From assembly GCA_942491735.1 (NCBI GenBank), contig CALOCN010000014.1, positions 1,984,001 through 2,048,000 of the forward strand: a stretch of 64,000 bases of DNA, written 5' to 3'. Of the stretch, positions 33,487-42,837 are shown in pieces. Source of the stretch: CALOCN01 sp942491735. Its GTDB lineage: Bacteria; Eisenbacteria; RBG-16-71-46; JABDJR01. A model generated the notes under the pieces. That model saw only the letters and a list, made by a program, of their open reading frames with translations. It did not search any database and was not told the origin of the DNA. The translations under genes and the position numbers were made by a program. Position 1 is the first letter of the stretch. Each line of letters begins with the position of its first letter.

Positions 33487-35886
33487 GTGTTGACCCAGAA
33501 GTTGCGTGTTTATCAGGTGGCCAAGGACTTCAATGTCTCGAGTGAGGCCCTGTTGGGAATCCTCGAGGGGTTGGGTGTTCCAGCCCGTAGTCATATGAGT
33601 ACCCTGGACGACTCGGCCGTGGATCTCGTGCGCGGGAAGTTCCAGGAAGAGAAGAGTGCGGTCAAGGCAGACGACGCCCGCAAGCAGGAGATCAAGGCGG
33701 CCCTGGAAAGGGAGGCCCGCGGTGAGCCCCACCCGGGATCGGTGGCGGTTGCTCCCCCCGAGGAGGAGACGCCCGCGGAGCCGGAGCCCGTGGTGGAGCC
33801 CGAACCGGTCGCGCAGGCCGAAGCGCCCGCGGAGCCGGAGCCCGTGGCCGAGCCCGAGCCGGCCCCTTCGCCCGCTCCGTCTCCCTCTCCCCAGCCCCGG
33901 GCGGACCGACGCAAGCGACGCCCGGTGGACCAGAAGGAAGTACAGGAGAAGGTCCGGGAGACCCTGGCCGGTCTCGGCGAAGGCCGTCCCAAGAAGTACA
34001 AGAAGAAGATCGAGACGCCTCCTCCCGCGCCGGCCCCGGCCCCCGCGGCCAAGGCGGCCCCGAGTCGGTCCAGAACCGGTCCGGCTCCGGTGGAAACCGG
34101 GGCCCCGACCGTCGAGACCGTCCCCGGAGAGCCCTCGGTCATCGAGGTCCCGGAACTGGCCAGCGTGGCCGAACTCGCCGAGGCGCTGGGGGTCAAGGCG
34201 CCGGAACTGCTCACCAAGCTGATCACGCTCGGCAAGATGGTGACCATCAATCAGCGTCTGGACAAGGACACGATCGAGATCGTGGCCATGGAATTCGGTC
34301 ACGAGGTCGAGTGGCAACAGGAGTTCGGCGCCAAGGAACTCGAGGCGGAAGAGCCCGAGGATCGCCCGGAGGACCTGTCTCCCCGCCCGCCCGTGGTCAC
34401 CGTCATGGGACATGTGGATCACGGAAAGACCTCCCTTCTGGACTACGTCCGCAAGGCGAACGTGGTGGCGGGGGAGAAGGGGGGCATCACCCAGCACATC
34501 GGTGCCTACGAGGTGCAGGTTTCGGGCGGTCGCGAGATCGCGTTCCTCGATACGCCCGGTCACCAGGCCTTTACCGCCATGCGAGCGCGTGGCGCCAAGG
34601 CCACCGATATCGTGGTCGTGGTCGTGGCCGCGGATGATCGCGTCATGCCCCAGACCCTCGAGGCGGTGGATCACGCCAAGGGGGGCGAGGTCCCGATCAT
34701 TCTCGCCATCAACAAGATCGACAAGCCGGACGCCAATGTCCAGTCGCTCAAGTCGGACCTGGCCAACCAGAACATCCTCATCGAGGAGTTCGGCGGCACC
34801 ATTCCCGCGGTCGAGATCTCGGCCAAGACCGGGCAGGGGATCGAGGAACTGCTGGAGATCATCCTGCTCCAGGCGGATCTCCTGGAACTCAAGGCCAACG
34901 CCAAGCGGCATGCCCGGGGCGTGGTCATCGAATCCCGCAAGGAACAGGGACGCGGTACCGTGGCCACCGTCCTGGTCCAGAACGGGACCCTGCGGGTCGG
35001 GGATCCCTTCGTCTGCGGCAGCGTGTACGGCAAGGTCCGGGCCATGAGCAACGAACGGGGAAAGCGGGTCAAGGAGGCCGGTCCTTCCACTCCGGTCGAG
35101 GTCACCGGGTGGTCCCAGACCCCGGATGCCGGCGATGTGCTCCTCGTGTCCGAGAGCGAGTCGAAGGCACGCGAGATCGGGCAGCACCGGGCCCTGGTCG
35201 AGCGGGATGCCGCCAACCGCAAGTCCCACGTGCGTCTCACCGACGTCAGCGAGCTGGTGGGCAAGGGAGAGCTGCAGGAGCTCAACTTCATCATCAAGGC
35301 GGACGTGGCCGGTTCGGCCGAGGTGCTGGCCGAGCAGCTGGGCGCGGTGGGCACGGACGAGGTCAAGAGCAAGATCCTCCACTCCGGTGTGGGACAGATC
35401 AACGAATCGGACGTCAACTTCGCCGACGCCTCGGATGCGATCATCATCGGGTTCAACGTCAAGGTGGAGCCCAATGCGGCCCAGGTCGCCCAGCGAAGCC
35501 AGGTGGACATCCGCCACTACGGCATCATCTACGAGGCGGTCGAGGACGTGAAGAGCGCGTTGGCCGGCCTCCTCAAGCCCGAGGAAGTGGAGCGCAAGCA
35601 GTCGCGTGTCGAGGTGCGCAAGGTCTTCCGGGTTTCCAAGGCCGGGACGATCGCCGGTTGCTACGTCACCGAGGGCACGGTCGCGCGGAGCCATCGGGCC
35701 CGCCAGATCCGCGACGGAGAGGTCATCTTCGAAGGCAGGATCGGGAGTCTCAAGCGGTTCAAGGATGATGCGCGGGAGGTCGCGGCGGGATACGAGTGCG
35801 GTATCGGCTTCGACGGTCGGGACGACCTGCGCGAAGGGGACATCATCGAGTCCTACATCATCGAAGAGGTGGCGCGCCGGCTCTAG
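33487..35886 (+). CDS. infB: Translation initiation factor IF-2
   Basis: A 799-residue IF-2. The N-terminal IF2N-type domain (LRVYQVAKDFNVSSEALL) is followed by an Ala/Pro/Glu linker about 80-200, a second IF2N motif about 215-265, and the G domain with MGHVDHGKTSLLDY (G1), DTPGH (G3) and NKID (G4). The C-terminal domains bind fMet-tRNA. It brings initiator tRNA to the 30S subunit. The start is GTG at 33487 with GGGGG upstream; TTG at 33490 is possible. The linker contains an exact 23-nt direct repeat. Confidence 0.97.
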   Translation: MLTQKLRVYQVAKDFNVSSEALLGILEGLGVPARSHMSTLDDSAVDLVRGKFQEEKSAVKADDARKQEIKAALEREARGEPHPGSVAVAPPEEETPAEPEPVVEPEPVAQAEAPAEPEPVAEPEPAPSPAPSPSPQPRADRRKRRPVDQKEVQEKVRETLAGLGEGRPKKYKKKIETPPPAPAPAPAAKAAPSRSRTGPAPVETGAPTVETVPGEPSVIEVPELASVAELAEALGVKAPELLTKLITLGKMVTINQRLDKDTIEIVAMEFGHEVEWQQEFGAKELEAEEPEDRPEDLSPRPPVVTVMGHVDHGKTSLLDYVRKANVVAGEKGGITQHIGAYEVQVSGGREIAFLDTPGHQAFTAMRARGAKATDIVVVVVAADDRVMPQTLEAVDHAKGGEVPIILAINKIDKPDANVQSLKSDLANQNILIEEFGGTIPAVEISAKTGQGIEELLEIILLQADLLELKANAKRHARGVVIESRKEQGRGTVATVLVQNGTLRVGDPFVCGSVYGKVRAMSNERGKRVKEAGPSTPVEVTGWSQTPDAGDVLLVSESESKAREIGQHRALVERDAANRKSHVRLTDVSELVGKGELQELNFIIKADVAGSAEVLAEQLGAVGTDEVKSKILHSGVGQINESDVNFADASDAIIIGFNVKVEPNAAQVAQRSQVDIRHYGIIYEAVEDVKSALAGLLKPEEVERKQSRVEVRKVFRVSKAGTIAGCYVTEGTVARSHRARQIRDGEVIFEGRIGSLKRFKDDAREVAAGYECGIGFDGRDDLREGDIIESYIIEEVARRL
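33771..33847 (+). repeat. Exact 23-nt direct repeat inside the infB linker
   Basis: The same 23 bases occur at 33771-33793 and 33825-33847, 54 nt apart and in phase, both encoding PAEPEPV. It is the kind of repeat that lets the linker grow or shrink by recombination without a frameshift. Linker length in IF-2 varies widely between species. Confidence 0.8.
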
Positions 35887-35927
35887 CCGGTCGCCCCTGC
35901 GGCTCATCCCGCACGCGGTGAGGAGCT

Positions 35928-36218
35928 ATGTTCGTCGGGGTCTATCGAATCGAGTTGCTGGTGCCGGCCTCACGGTCGCTCAAGGCCAAGCGCTCGGTGA
36001 TCAACAGCCTCAAGGCCCGGTTGACCCAGCTCAACATGGCGGTGGCCGAGGTCGAGGGGCAGGATGTCTGGCAGCGTGCGGTGCTGGGAGCGACCGCGGT
36101 CGGAACGGACCCCGGCTATCTCGATGATCTTGCGGATCGCATCGCCCAGGTGGTGGAGCGCGATCCACGAGCCCAACTCCTGCGGGTCGAGCGGGACGTT
36201 CGACCCGCCACGTTCTGA
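35928..36218 (+). CDS. ylxP: YlxP-like DUF503 protein
   Basis: A 96-residue DUF503 protein (MFVGVYRIELLVPASRSLKA at the N-terminus, KAKRSVINSLKARL next). The family is found between infB and rbfA in many bacteria and has been linked to ribosome assembly; its molecular role is not established. GAGGAG lies before the ATG. The rbfA gene starts 12 nt later, so they are co-transcribed. Confidence 0.9.
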   Translation: MFVGVYRIELLVPASRSLKAKRSVINSLKARLTQLNMAVAEVEGQDVWQRAVLGATAVGTDPGYLDDLADRIAQVVERDPRAQLLRVERDVRPATF

Positions 36219-36230
36219 ACGGAGTCCAGC

Positions 36231-36605
36231 ATGTCCACCAACCCCCGCGCCCTGAAGGTCGCCGATCGTATCCAGGCCGAGTTGGCGGAGATCCTCCAGC
36301 GCGAGTACAAGGACCCCCGGCTCGGTTTCGTGACCGTGACCCGGGTGGAGATGACCCCGGACCTCCGGGTGGCCCGCATCTTTGTCTCGAACCTCGACAG
36401 CGACGCCCTGGACGATTCCATTCGCCTGCTCATGCGGGGCAAGGGGTTCCTGCGCTCGCGGCTCGGGCCCCGGATCCGGTTGCGGCACATCCCCGAGCTC
36501 CAGTTCCTTCCCGATCGATCCGGGGAACACGCCCAGCGGGTGGCCGAACTCCTGCGGGGAATCGAGGAAGGACGCGATTTCGACGAAGGGAAAGATGAAG
36601 ACTGA
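36231..36605 (+). CDS. rbfA: Ribosome-binding factor A
   Basis: A 124-residue RbfA, a KH-fold protein that helps 16S rRNA 5'-end maturation in the 30S subunit. Motifs: RALKVADRIQAELAEILQRE, KDPRLGFVTVTRVEMTPDL and RIRLRHIPELQFLPDRS. The acidic tail (GRDFDEGKDED) overlaps the truB start by 11 nt. Length is normal. Confidence 0.95.
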   Translation: MSTNPRALKVADRIQAELAEILQREYKDPRLGFVTVTRVEMTPDLRVARIFVSNLDSDALDDSIRLLMRGKGFLRSRLGPRIRLRHIPELQFLPDRSGEHAQRVAELLRGIEEGRDFDEGKDED

Positions 36606-37497
36606 CCGCTCCGCGGACGGCGCCCTCGCCGTGGCCAAGCAATGCGGGGGCACCTCCCGCCGCGTGGTGGACCGGGTCGGGCGGATCCTGGGGCTGCGCC
36701 GGGTGGGGCATGCGGGAACCCTGGATCCCTTCGCCGAAGGCGTCCTGATTGTCCTGTGGGGACGCGCGACCGGACTGGTCAACGGACTGCATGAATACCC
36801 CAAGACCTACGAGGCGGATGTCCGCTTTGGGCGGACCACCGATACCCAGGACCGGACCGGGGAGGTGCTGGCCGAGGTGGATGCGGCGGGACTCACCCGC
36901 GAACGGATCGAGGCGGCGCTGCCGGAGTTCCGGGGGCGGATCACCCAGATTCCCCCCGCGTACTCGGCGGTCAAGGTCGACGGGCGCAGGGCCCACGACC
37001 TCGCCCGGCGTGGGGTCCCGGTGAACCCGGCTCCGCGGGAGCGCACCATCCATCATCTGGAGTTGACCGCCTGGGAGCCCCCCGTGGCCACCCTGAGGGT
37101 CATCTGCGAAACCGGGACGTATGTGCGGACCCTTGGGCACGACCTGGGCCGGGCCCTGGGAGTCGGGGCCAGCCTCGACCGGTTGGTGCGGATCGCGGTC
37201 GGTCCGTGGGGTCTGGAACATGCGGTGGCGGAGGACCGACTGGAGACCCTGGACCGCAACGGGTTGCTGGCCTTCGCACGCCCCCCGGCCGAGACCCTTC
37301 CGGAGCATCCCGCGGTGACCCTGGAGGCAGCGGATGCCCGTGCGGTGACCCACGGCTCCTGGACGGATCCCCAGGGTCGGGTCACCGGGGAGCGGACGCA
37401 TCGACTCCTGGCCCCGGGAGGGCGACTGCTGGCCCTGGCCCGGCGGGAAGAGCGGTTCCGACTGGAGCGGGTGTTCCTGACCCCGGAGGAACTGTGA
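36595..37497 (+). CDS. truB: tRNA pseudouridine-55 synthase
   Basis: A 300-residue TruB that makes pseudouridine 55 in the T-loop. The catalytic Asp44 lies in VGHAGTLDPFAEGVL. Others: KTYEADVRFGRTTDTQD, QIPPAYSAVKVDGRRAHDLAR and CETGTYVRTLGHDLG. The first motif usually reads LLVDKPxGxTS; here it is LAVAKQCGGTS, a mild deviation. The C-terminal region (about 230-300) is a PUA-like domain. The ATG sits inside the end of rbfA and the stop overlaps ribF (GTGA). Confidence 0.94.
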   Translation: MKTDRSADGALAVAKQCGGTSRRVVDRVGRILGLRRVGHAGTLDPFAEGVLIVLWGRATGLVNGLHEYPKTYEADVRFGRTTDTQDRTGEVLAEVDAAGLTRERIEAALPEFRGRITQIPPAYSAVKVDGRRAHDLARRGVPVNPAPRERTIHHLELTAWEPPVATLRVICETGTYVRTLGHDLGRALGVGASLDRLVRIAVGPWGLEHAVAEDRLETLDRNGLLAFARPPAETLPEHPAVTLEAADARAVTHGSWTDPQGRVTGERTHRLLAPGGRLLALARREERFRLERVFLTPEEL

Positions 37498-38414
37498 CCC
37501 CGGTCGCGGTGATCAGCATCGGGGTCTACGACGGCGTTCACGCGGGACACCGCGCGGTGTTGGGCGCCCTGGTCGCGGCGGGCAGGCGAGCTTCGGGGAC
37601 TCCGGTGGTTTTCACCTTCGACCGGCACCCGGACGTGGTTCTGGGAAAGCGGGAAGCGGCTCCGCGCCTCACCACCGCGAACGAACGGGTCGAGGCCCTG
37701 CGCGAGGCCGGGGCAAAGGAAGTGCGGGTTCTGCGATTCGACGAACGTCTCGCGGCCCGGTCCCCACGCGAGTTCCTTGTGCATCACGTGTTTCCCTTCT
37801 ATCGCGTGGCGGGACTGGTGGTCGGCTACGACTTCGCCATGGGCAAGGGCCGGGAAGGGACCCTGCCCGCGCTCGCCCGGCTGGGGGAGCGACTCGGATT
37901 CTCCGTGCAGGGGATCCCCCCCACCCGGGATGCCGAGGGGCCGCTTTCCTCGTCCCGGATCCGGGACGCGGTGGCGGCGGGGGAGATGGACCTCGCCGCT
38001 CGTTTGCTGGGGCGTCCCTATTCCGTCCGCGGCCCGGTTGCCCATGGGGACGGGCGGGGGAGCGGGCTGGGATTCCCGACCGCGAACCTCGAGGTGAGCG
38101 GGGAGAAACTCCTGCCGGCCCGGGGGGTCTATGCAGTGCGGGTGCATGGCCCGGGCCTCGACGGGGCCGATGCCGTGGTGAATGTGGGACGCCGCCCCAC
38201 CTTCGGGGAGGGGCCCATGCGGGTGGAAGCGCATCTCCTGGGGGAGGTGGTGAACCTGCGGGGTGCCGACTTGTCCCTGGACTTCGTGAGGCGTCTCCGG
38301 GATGAACGTAAGTTCAATGATGCCAAGGAATTATCCGATCAGATCGCCCGCGACGTGCAAACTGCACGCGCGGTGTTGAACACAGAGATTCCTGCCGATA
38401 ACTCGCTTGGCTAG
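37494..38414 (+). CDS. ribF: Riboflavin kinase / FAD synthetase
   Basis: A 306-residue bifunctional RibF. The N-terminal nucleotidyltransferase half has GVYDGVHAGHRAVL (the family GxFDGxHxGH), TFDRHPDVVL, VGYDFAMGKGREG and the SSSRIRDA motif. The C-terminal kinase half has RGSGLGFPTANLEV and GVYAVRV. It converts riboflavin to FMN and FAD. GTG overlaps the truB stop by four bases; the frame is open far upstream but has no homology there. Its TAG stop lies two bases before the -35 box of the rpsO promoter. Confidence 0.94.
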   Translation: MTPVAVISIGVYDGVHAGHRAVLGALVAAGRRASGTPVVFTFDRHPDVVLGKREAAPRLTTANERVEALREAGAKEVRVLRFDERLAARSPREFLVHHVFPFYRVAGLVVGYDFAMGKGREGTLPALARLGERLGFSVQGIPPTRDAEGPLSSSRIRDAVAAGEMDLAARLLGRPYSVRGPVAHGDGRGSGLGFPTANLEVSGEKLLPARGVYAVRVHGPGLDGADAVVNVGRRPTFGEGPMRVEAHLLGEVVNLRGADLSLDFVRRLRDERKFNDAKELSDQIARDVQTARAVLNTEIPADNSLG

Positions 38415-38416
38415 TG

Positions 38417-38445
38417 TTGTGCAAACGGTAGGGGGGTGCTATTCT
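38417..38445 (+). promoter_or_regulatory. Sigma70-like promoter for rpsO-pnp
   Basis: TTGTGC at 38417-38422 and TATTCT at 38440-38445 with a 17-bp spacer, starting two bases after the ribF stop. The predicted transcript begins near 38452 with a leader of about 97 nt before rpsO, which would give S15 its own promoter after a seven-gene operon. Confidence 0.5.
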
Positions 38446-38548
38446 CCCTCGCCTGTTTTGCATCTTGGCCTAGACATCCGTACCGCCCTCCACTGGGTCC
38501 CAACCTGGGTTGTGGCGTAGATTCTATTACGTTGGGAGGAAAATGGTC

Positions 38549-38818
38549 ATGTCACTGACCAAAGACGACAAGAAAAGCATCATCGACAAGTACCGGTTGC
38601 ACGAGCACGACTCGGGCTCTCCGGAAGTCCAGATCGCACTCCTCACCGAGCGCATCAAGTACCTCACGGAGCATTTTCGGATCCACAAGAAGGATCACCA
38701 TTCCCGCCGCGGGCTGCTCAAGCTCGTTGGCCAACGACGACGCCTCCTCGACTACCTGAAGGCGACCAAGATCGATCGCTATCGCACGATCGTCAAGGAC
38801 CTCGGGCTGCGCAAGTAA
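38549..38818 (+). CDS. rpsO: 30S ribosomal protein S15
   Basis: An 89-residue S15, the standard length, with MSLTKDDKKSIIDKY, DSGSPEVQIALLTERI and the highly conserved HKKDHHSRRGLL followed by LVGQRRRLLDYLK. The ATG at 38549 lies 9 nt after GGGAGG and gives the family N-terminus; an in-frame ATG at 38543 is too close to the ribosome site. S15 binds the central domain of 16S rRNA. It is followed by pnp after 77 nt, as in many bacteria. Confidence 0.97.
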   Translation: MSLTKDDKKSIIDKYRLHEHDSGSPEVQIALLTERIKYLTEHFRIHKKDHHSRRGLLKLVGQRRRLLDYLKATKIDRYRTIVKDLGLRK

Positions 38819-38895
38819 TCAGCCCCGAGTCGTCGAATTCCAGCGGGAGGGCTCGTCCGTGGGGACAGCCGCCCGCACCCTGAAAGGACAACTGA

Positions 38896-40980
38896 ATGCG
38901 TGAAACGATCAGCATCGAGCTGGCAGGGCGAACCCTGACGCTCGAAACGGGTCACATTGCCAAGCAAGCCAACGGCAGCTGCGTGGCCCGCTACGCCGAC
39001 ACCATGGTCCTCGCCGCCTGTGTGGCGGAAAAAGAGGGGGACCCCACCCGGGGATTCCTTCCCCTGACCGTGGACTACCGCGAGAAGATGTACGCCGCCG
39101 GAAAAATCCCCGGCGGCTTTTTCAAGCGTGAAGGACGCCCCAGCGAGAAGGAGATCCTCTCCTGTCGCATGACCGACCGCTCCCTGCGGCCGCTCTTCCC
39201 CGAGGCCTTCTGCGCCGAGATCCAGGTCCTGCTCAACGTGCTCTCGCACGACACCGAGAACGACTCCGACGTCCTGGGGCTCAACGCGGGTTCGCTCGCG
39301 GTGAACCTCTCGGACGTCCCCTTCCCGGGTCCGGTGGGCGCGGTGCGGGTCGGCATGGTCGACGGCAAGGTCGTGATCAACCCGACCATCAGCGAAGTCG
39401 AGGACTGCGAACTCAACATCGTGGTGGCCGGTACCGAGGACTCCATCGTCATGGTGGAGGGAGGCGGCCAGCAGGTGTCCGAGGAGCAGGTGGCCGAGGC
39501 CCTGTCCGGGGCCCACGAGGCCATCAAGCAGATCTGCGCCGCCCAGCGCCAGCTCATGGAGAAGGCCGGGAAGCCCAAGCGCGTCCTGACCCCGCTCGTC
39601 ATGCCGGACGGACTGGCCGAGGCCCTGGAGAGCCGGTTCGGGACCGCCGCGCGCGAAGCGAACGTGCTCAAGGAGAAGTCCGAGCGGGACGAGGCCCTGA
39701 GCAAGGTCAAGAAGGAGGCGGTGACGGCGCTCCTCGAGGACTACCCGGAGCAGGAGTTCTTCATCAAGAAGGCCTTCGGGTCCCTGGTCAAGGAGCACCT
39801 CCGGGGCCGCGTGCTCAGCGAGGGGATCCGCTCCGACGGGCGCGGCGCCGAGGACATTCGCCAGATCACCTGCGAGACCGGGTACATCCCGCGCACCCAC
39901 GGTTCGGCCATCTTCACCCGCGGCCAGACCCAGGCCATGGTCATCACCACCCTGGGTACCGGATCCGACGAGCAGAAGATCGACCAGCTGGAAGGGGAGA
40001 CCTGGAAGAGCTACATGCTCCACTACAACTTCCCCTCCTACTCGGTGGGCGAGGTGCGGCGGATCATGGGCCCGGGCCGACGCGAGATCGGTCACGGCAA
40101 GCTGGCCGAGCGCGCGCTCGAGCCGGTCATCCCGGCCGAGGAGGGGTTCCCCTACACCATTCGTCTGGTGTCGGAGATCACCGAGTCCAACGGCAGTTCC
40201 TCGATGGCTTCCATCTGCGGTGGCAGCCTCGCTCTCATGGACGCCGGCGTTCCCATCCAGGCCCACGTGGCCGGGATCGCCATGGGTCTCATCGAGGGGG
40301 ACGACAAGGTGGCCATCCTCACCGATATTCTCGGGGTCGAGGATCACCTCGGTGACATGGACTTCAAGGTCGCCGGAACCCGCCAGGGCATCACCTCCAT
40401 CCAGATGGACATCAAGCTCAAGCGGGGTCTCCAGTTCGACATTCTCAAGGAAGCGCTGGCGCGGGCCAAGAAGGCCCGCCTGAGCATCCTGGACATCATG
40501 TACGAAGCGGTTCCCGCGCCCAACGCGGAGATGAGCCCCTACGCGCCGAAGATCACCATGATCATGATCAACCCGGACAAGATCCGGGACATCATCGGTC
40601 CCGGAGGCAAGGTCATCCGCAAGATCCAGGAGGACACCGGCGCCAACATCGATATCAGCGATGACGGTTCGGTGAAGGTGGCGGCCTACGATGCCGAGGG
40701 AGCCAAGAAGGCCCTCGACATCATCAAGGGCATCACCGCCGACCCCGAGGTGGGGGCGGTCTACGAGGGTACGGTGCGTCGTATCGAGCGCTTCGGGGCC
40801 TTCGTGGAGATCCTGCCCAACCGGGACGGTCTCGTGCACATCTCCGAACTCGACACCCAGCGGGTGGAACGGGTCGAGGATATCGTGCGCGAGGGGGACC
40901 GGATCCAGGTCAAGGTGCTGTCGGTGGACCCGGAGGGGAAGGTTCGCCTTTCCCGCAAGGCGCTCCTCGTCAACAGCTAG
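38896..40980 (+). CDS. pnp: Polyribonucleotide nucleotidyltransferase (PNPase)
   Basis: A 694-residue PNPase: two RNase PH-like domains (about 1-215 and 310-540, the second with THGSAIFTRGQTQAM and SDGRGAEDIRQI), a KH domain about 555-615 (DIIGPGGKVIRKIQEDTGA) and an S1 domain about 620-690 (GTVRRIERFGAFVEILPN). It degrades RNA from the 3' end with phosphate. It follows rpsO; the 77-nt spacer has only short complementary segments, so I cannot claim the RNase III leader seen in E. coli. Confidence 0.97.
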   Translation: MRETISIELAGRTLTLETGHIAKQANGSCVARYADTMVLAACVAEKEGDPTRGFLPLTVDYREKMYAAGKIPGGFFKREGRPSEKEILSCRMTDRSLRPLFPEAFCAEIQVLLNVLSHDTENDSDVLGLNAGSLAVNLSDVPFPGPVGAVRVGMVDGKVVINPTISEVEDCELNIVVAGTEDSIVMVEGGGQQVSEEQVAEALSGAHEAIKQICAAQRQLMEKAGKPKRVLTPLVMPDGLAEALESRFGTAAREANVLKEKSERDEALSKVKKEAVTALLEDYPEQEFFIKKAFGSLVKEHLRGRVLSEGIRSDGRGAEDIRQITCETGYIPRTHGSAIFTRGQTQAMVITTLGTGSDEQKIDQLEGETWKSYMLHYNFPSYSVGEVRRIMGPGRREIGHGKLAERALEPVIPAEEGFPYTIRLVSEITESNGSSSMASICGGSLALMDAGVPIQAHVAGIAMGLIEGDDKVAILTDILGVEDHLGDMDFKVAGTRQGITSIQMDIKLKRGLQFDILKEALARAKKARLSILDIMYEAVPAPNAEMSPYAPKITMIMINPDKIRDIIGPGGKVIRKIQEDTGANIDISDDGSVKVAAYDAEGAKKALDIIKGITADPEVGAVYEGTVRRIERFGAFVEILPNRDGLVHISELDTQRVERVEDIVREGDRIQVKVLSVDPEGKVRLSRKALLVNS

Positions 40981-41035
40981 GAGACCGGGTCCCGGTTCTC
41001 CGGGTCATTCAGGAAGTTTCCCCGCAAGGGGATGG

Positions 41036-41065
41036 GCGAGGCCCCGTGCGTGCGCGGGGCCTCGC
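41036..41065 (+). terminator. GC-rich hairpin after pnp
   Basis: A perfect 11-bp stem (GCGAGGCCCCG / CGGGGCCTCGC) with an 8-nt loop, 55 nt after the pnp stop and 20 nt before the protease start. No U-run follows. It may terminate weakly, or mark a transcript end together with Rho. The next gene still has a ribosome site GGGG before its ATG. Confidence 0.5.
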
Positions 41066-41085
41066 TGTCGTGAAGGGGTGTCTCG

Positions 41086-42372
41086 ATGATCGATCAACCG
41101 TTTCGCAGGGAACTCGCGGGTGGAGTGAGGATCGTGGGGGAGGTCGTTCCGGGGAGGCGCTCGGTGGCCCTCGGATACTGGTTCGACACCGGAAGCCGCG
41201 ATGAAACACCGGGCTTCGAGGGGGCGGCGCACTTCCTGGAGCACGTCGTGTTCAAGGGAACCGCGCGCCGTACCGCCAGGGAAATCGCGGAGAGCCTGGA
41301 ACGGGTCGGCGGTTCCCTGGATGCGTTCACCACCAAGGAGACCACCTGTTTCTATGCGCGGGTGCTCGACGAGGACCTGGCCCTTGCCGCGGACGTGCTG
41401 GGAGACCTGGTCTCCACCCCACGCCTGGAATCGGACCAGCTGGACCTCGAGCGCCGGGTGGTCCTGGAAGAGCTCAAGAGCGTGGAGGATGCCCCCGAGG
41501 ATCTGGTCGGGGATCTGGCGCACCGGCATCTTTGGCCGGACGACATCATGGGAACCTCCATCCTTGGCACCCCGGACTCCCTGGCCCGCCTGGACCATGA
41601 CGTGATGGCCGCGTTCCATGGCGGGCGCTATGTGCGTCCCACCACGGTGGTGACGGCGGCCGGCGCCTTCGACCCGGACGCCCTGACCGACGCGGTGGAG
41701 ACCCATCTCCGACTGCCGGAGCGCGGCCCGGAAACCGCCCGCCGCCCGCCTACCGCGGCCCAGCCGACCCTGGCCGTCCATCCTTCGGACTGCTCCCAGT
41801 TGCACCTGGTGCTCATGGCTCCCGCGCCGGCCGATACCGCCCCGGAACGCTACGCGGTGCAGTTGCTGACCGAGATGTTCGGCGGGGGCATGTCGAGTCG
41901 TCTGTTCCAGACCATCCGCGAGGACGCCGGTCTCGCCTACTCCGTCCAGTGCTACTCCGAGCACTTCGAGGACTGCGGGGTGTTCAGCGTCTACCTGGCC
42001 GTGGATCCGTCGCGCGCCGAGGAAGCGCTGACCCGCACCTCGGCCGAGATGACCCGCTTCCTCAAGGACGGGTTGATGCCCGGGGAACTGGAAGCGGCCA
42101 AGGCGCAGGTGCGGGGCAGCCTGATCATGGGGCAGGAGTCGTTGAGCAACCGGATGTCCCGCCTCGCCCGTACCGAGTTCTCACGCCGGCGCTACGAGCC
42201 GGTCGAGACCGCTTTGGCCGCCTTCGAAGGAGTGAACGAAACCGATCTCCTCGAGGCCGCGGCCGGTCTGCTCGACCCCCGGGGGCTGAGTCTGGTCGCC
42301 CTGGGCCCGGCCCGCCCCGAATCCTTGGCGTTCAAGGACTTCCGGACGGTGGTGGAAGTGGAGGCGAGCTGA
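41086..42372 (+). CDS. M16-family zinc protease
   Basis: A 428-residue pitrilysin-type protease. The inverted zinc motif HFLEH is at His49-Glu52-His53 in GAAHFLEHVVFKGT, with the distal Glu in the following helix (LERRVVLEELKSVEDAPED). Both the active N-terminal half and the inactive C-terminal half are present, so it resembles bacterial PqqL/YmxG-type single-subunit enzymes. Position after pnp is typical for the ymxG-like protease of many bacteria. No signal peptide, so cytosolic. The stop overlaps dut by one base. Confidence 0.9.
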   Translation: MIDQPFRRELAGGVRIVGEVVPGRRSVALGYWFDTGSRDETPGFEGAAHFLEHVVFKGTARRTAREIAESLERVGGSLDAFTTKETTCFYARVLDEDLALAADVLGDLVSTPRLESDQLDLERRVVLEELKSVEDAPEDLVGDLAHRHLWPDDIMGTSILGTPDSLARLDHDVMAAFHGGRYVRPTTVVTAAGAFDPDALTDAVETHLRLPERGPETARRPPTAAQPTLAVHPSDCSQLHLVLMAPAPADTAPERYAVQLLTEMFGGGMSSRLFQTIREDAGLAYSVQCYSEHFEDCGVFSVYLAVDPSRAEEALTRTSAEMTRFLKDGLMPGELEAAKAQVRGSLIMGQESLSNRMSRLARTEFSRRRYEPVETALAAFEGVNETDLLEAAAGLLDPRGLSLVALGPARPESLAFKDFRTVVEVEAS

Positions 42373-42824
42373 TGGGATCCGAACCGGTCCGGGTGGGGTA
42401 TACCCTGTTGAGCCCCGGCGCCCGCGCGCCGCATCGGGCGACCCGCGGTGCCTCGGGTTTCGATCTGAGGGCCCGTGTGGACGCTCCGGTGAGCATTGCT
42501 CCCCGTGAGGTGGCGCTGGTGCCCACCGGTCTGGCCCTGGCCATTCCGGAAGGGTACGAGGGCCAGGTACGGGCGCGATCCGGGCTCGCCCTGAAGCATG
42601 GCATTTTCGTGCTGAACGGGCCGGGGACGATCGACAGCGACTATCGGGGTCCGCTCGGCGTCATCCTCGCCAACTTCGGCGAGACGGCGTTCACGGTGGC
42701 GGACGGCGAGAGGATCGCCCAGATCGTGTTCACGCAGGTGCCCAACGTGGACCTCGTGGCACTCGAGTCGCTTCCGACCACCGAACGGGGAGAGGGTGGT
42801 TTCGGGCACACCGGCATCGAGTAG
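42372..42824 (+). CDS. dut: dUTP diphosphatase
   Basis: A 150-residue trimeric dUTPase that hydrolyses dUTP to dUMP and so keeps uracil out of DNA. All five motifs are visible: ASGFDLRA, RSGLALKHG, GTIDSDYRGPLGV, ERIAQIVF and GEGGFGHTG (motif 5 usually ends GSTG, here GHTG). The ATG overlaps the protease stop (TGATG). Length is normal. Confidence 0.96.
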   Translation: MGSEPVRVGYTLLSPGARAPHRATRGASGFDLRARVDAPVSIAPREVALVPTGLALAIPEGYEGQVRARSGLALKHGIFVLNGPGTIDSDYRGPLGVILANFGETAFTVADGERIAQIVFTQVPNVDLVALESLPTTERGEGGFGHTGIE

Positions 42825-42837
42825 AGAGGACAACTCG

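Noticed and set aside
33151..35907. A 918-codon minus-strand open frame opposite infB
   Set aside because: Repetitive His/Leu/Arg/Gly text antisense to an unmistakable IF-2 gene.
38779..40839. A 686-codon minus-strand open frame opposite pnp
   Set aside because: Antisense to a clear PNPase, with no motif of its own.
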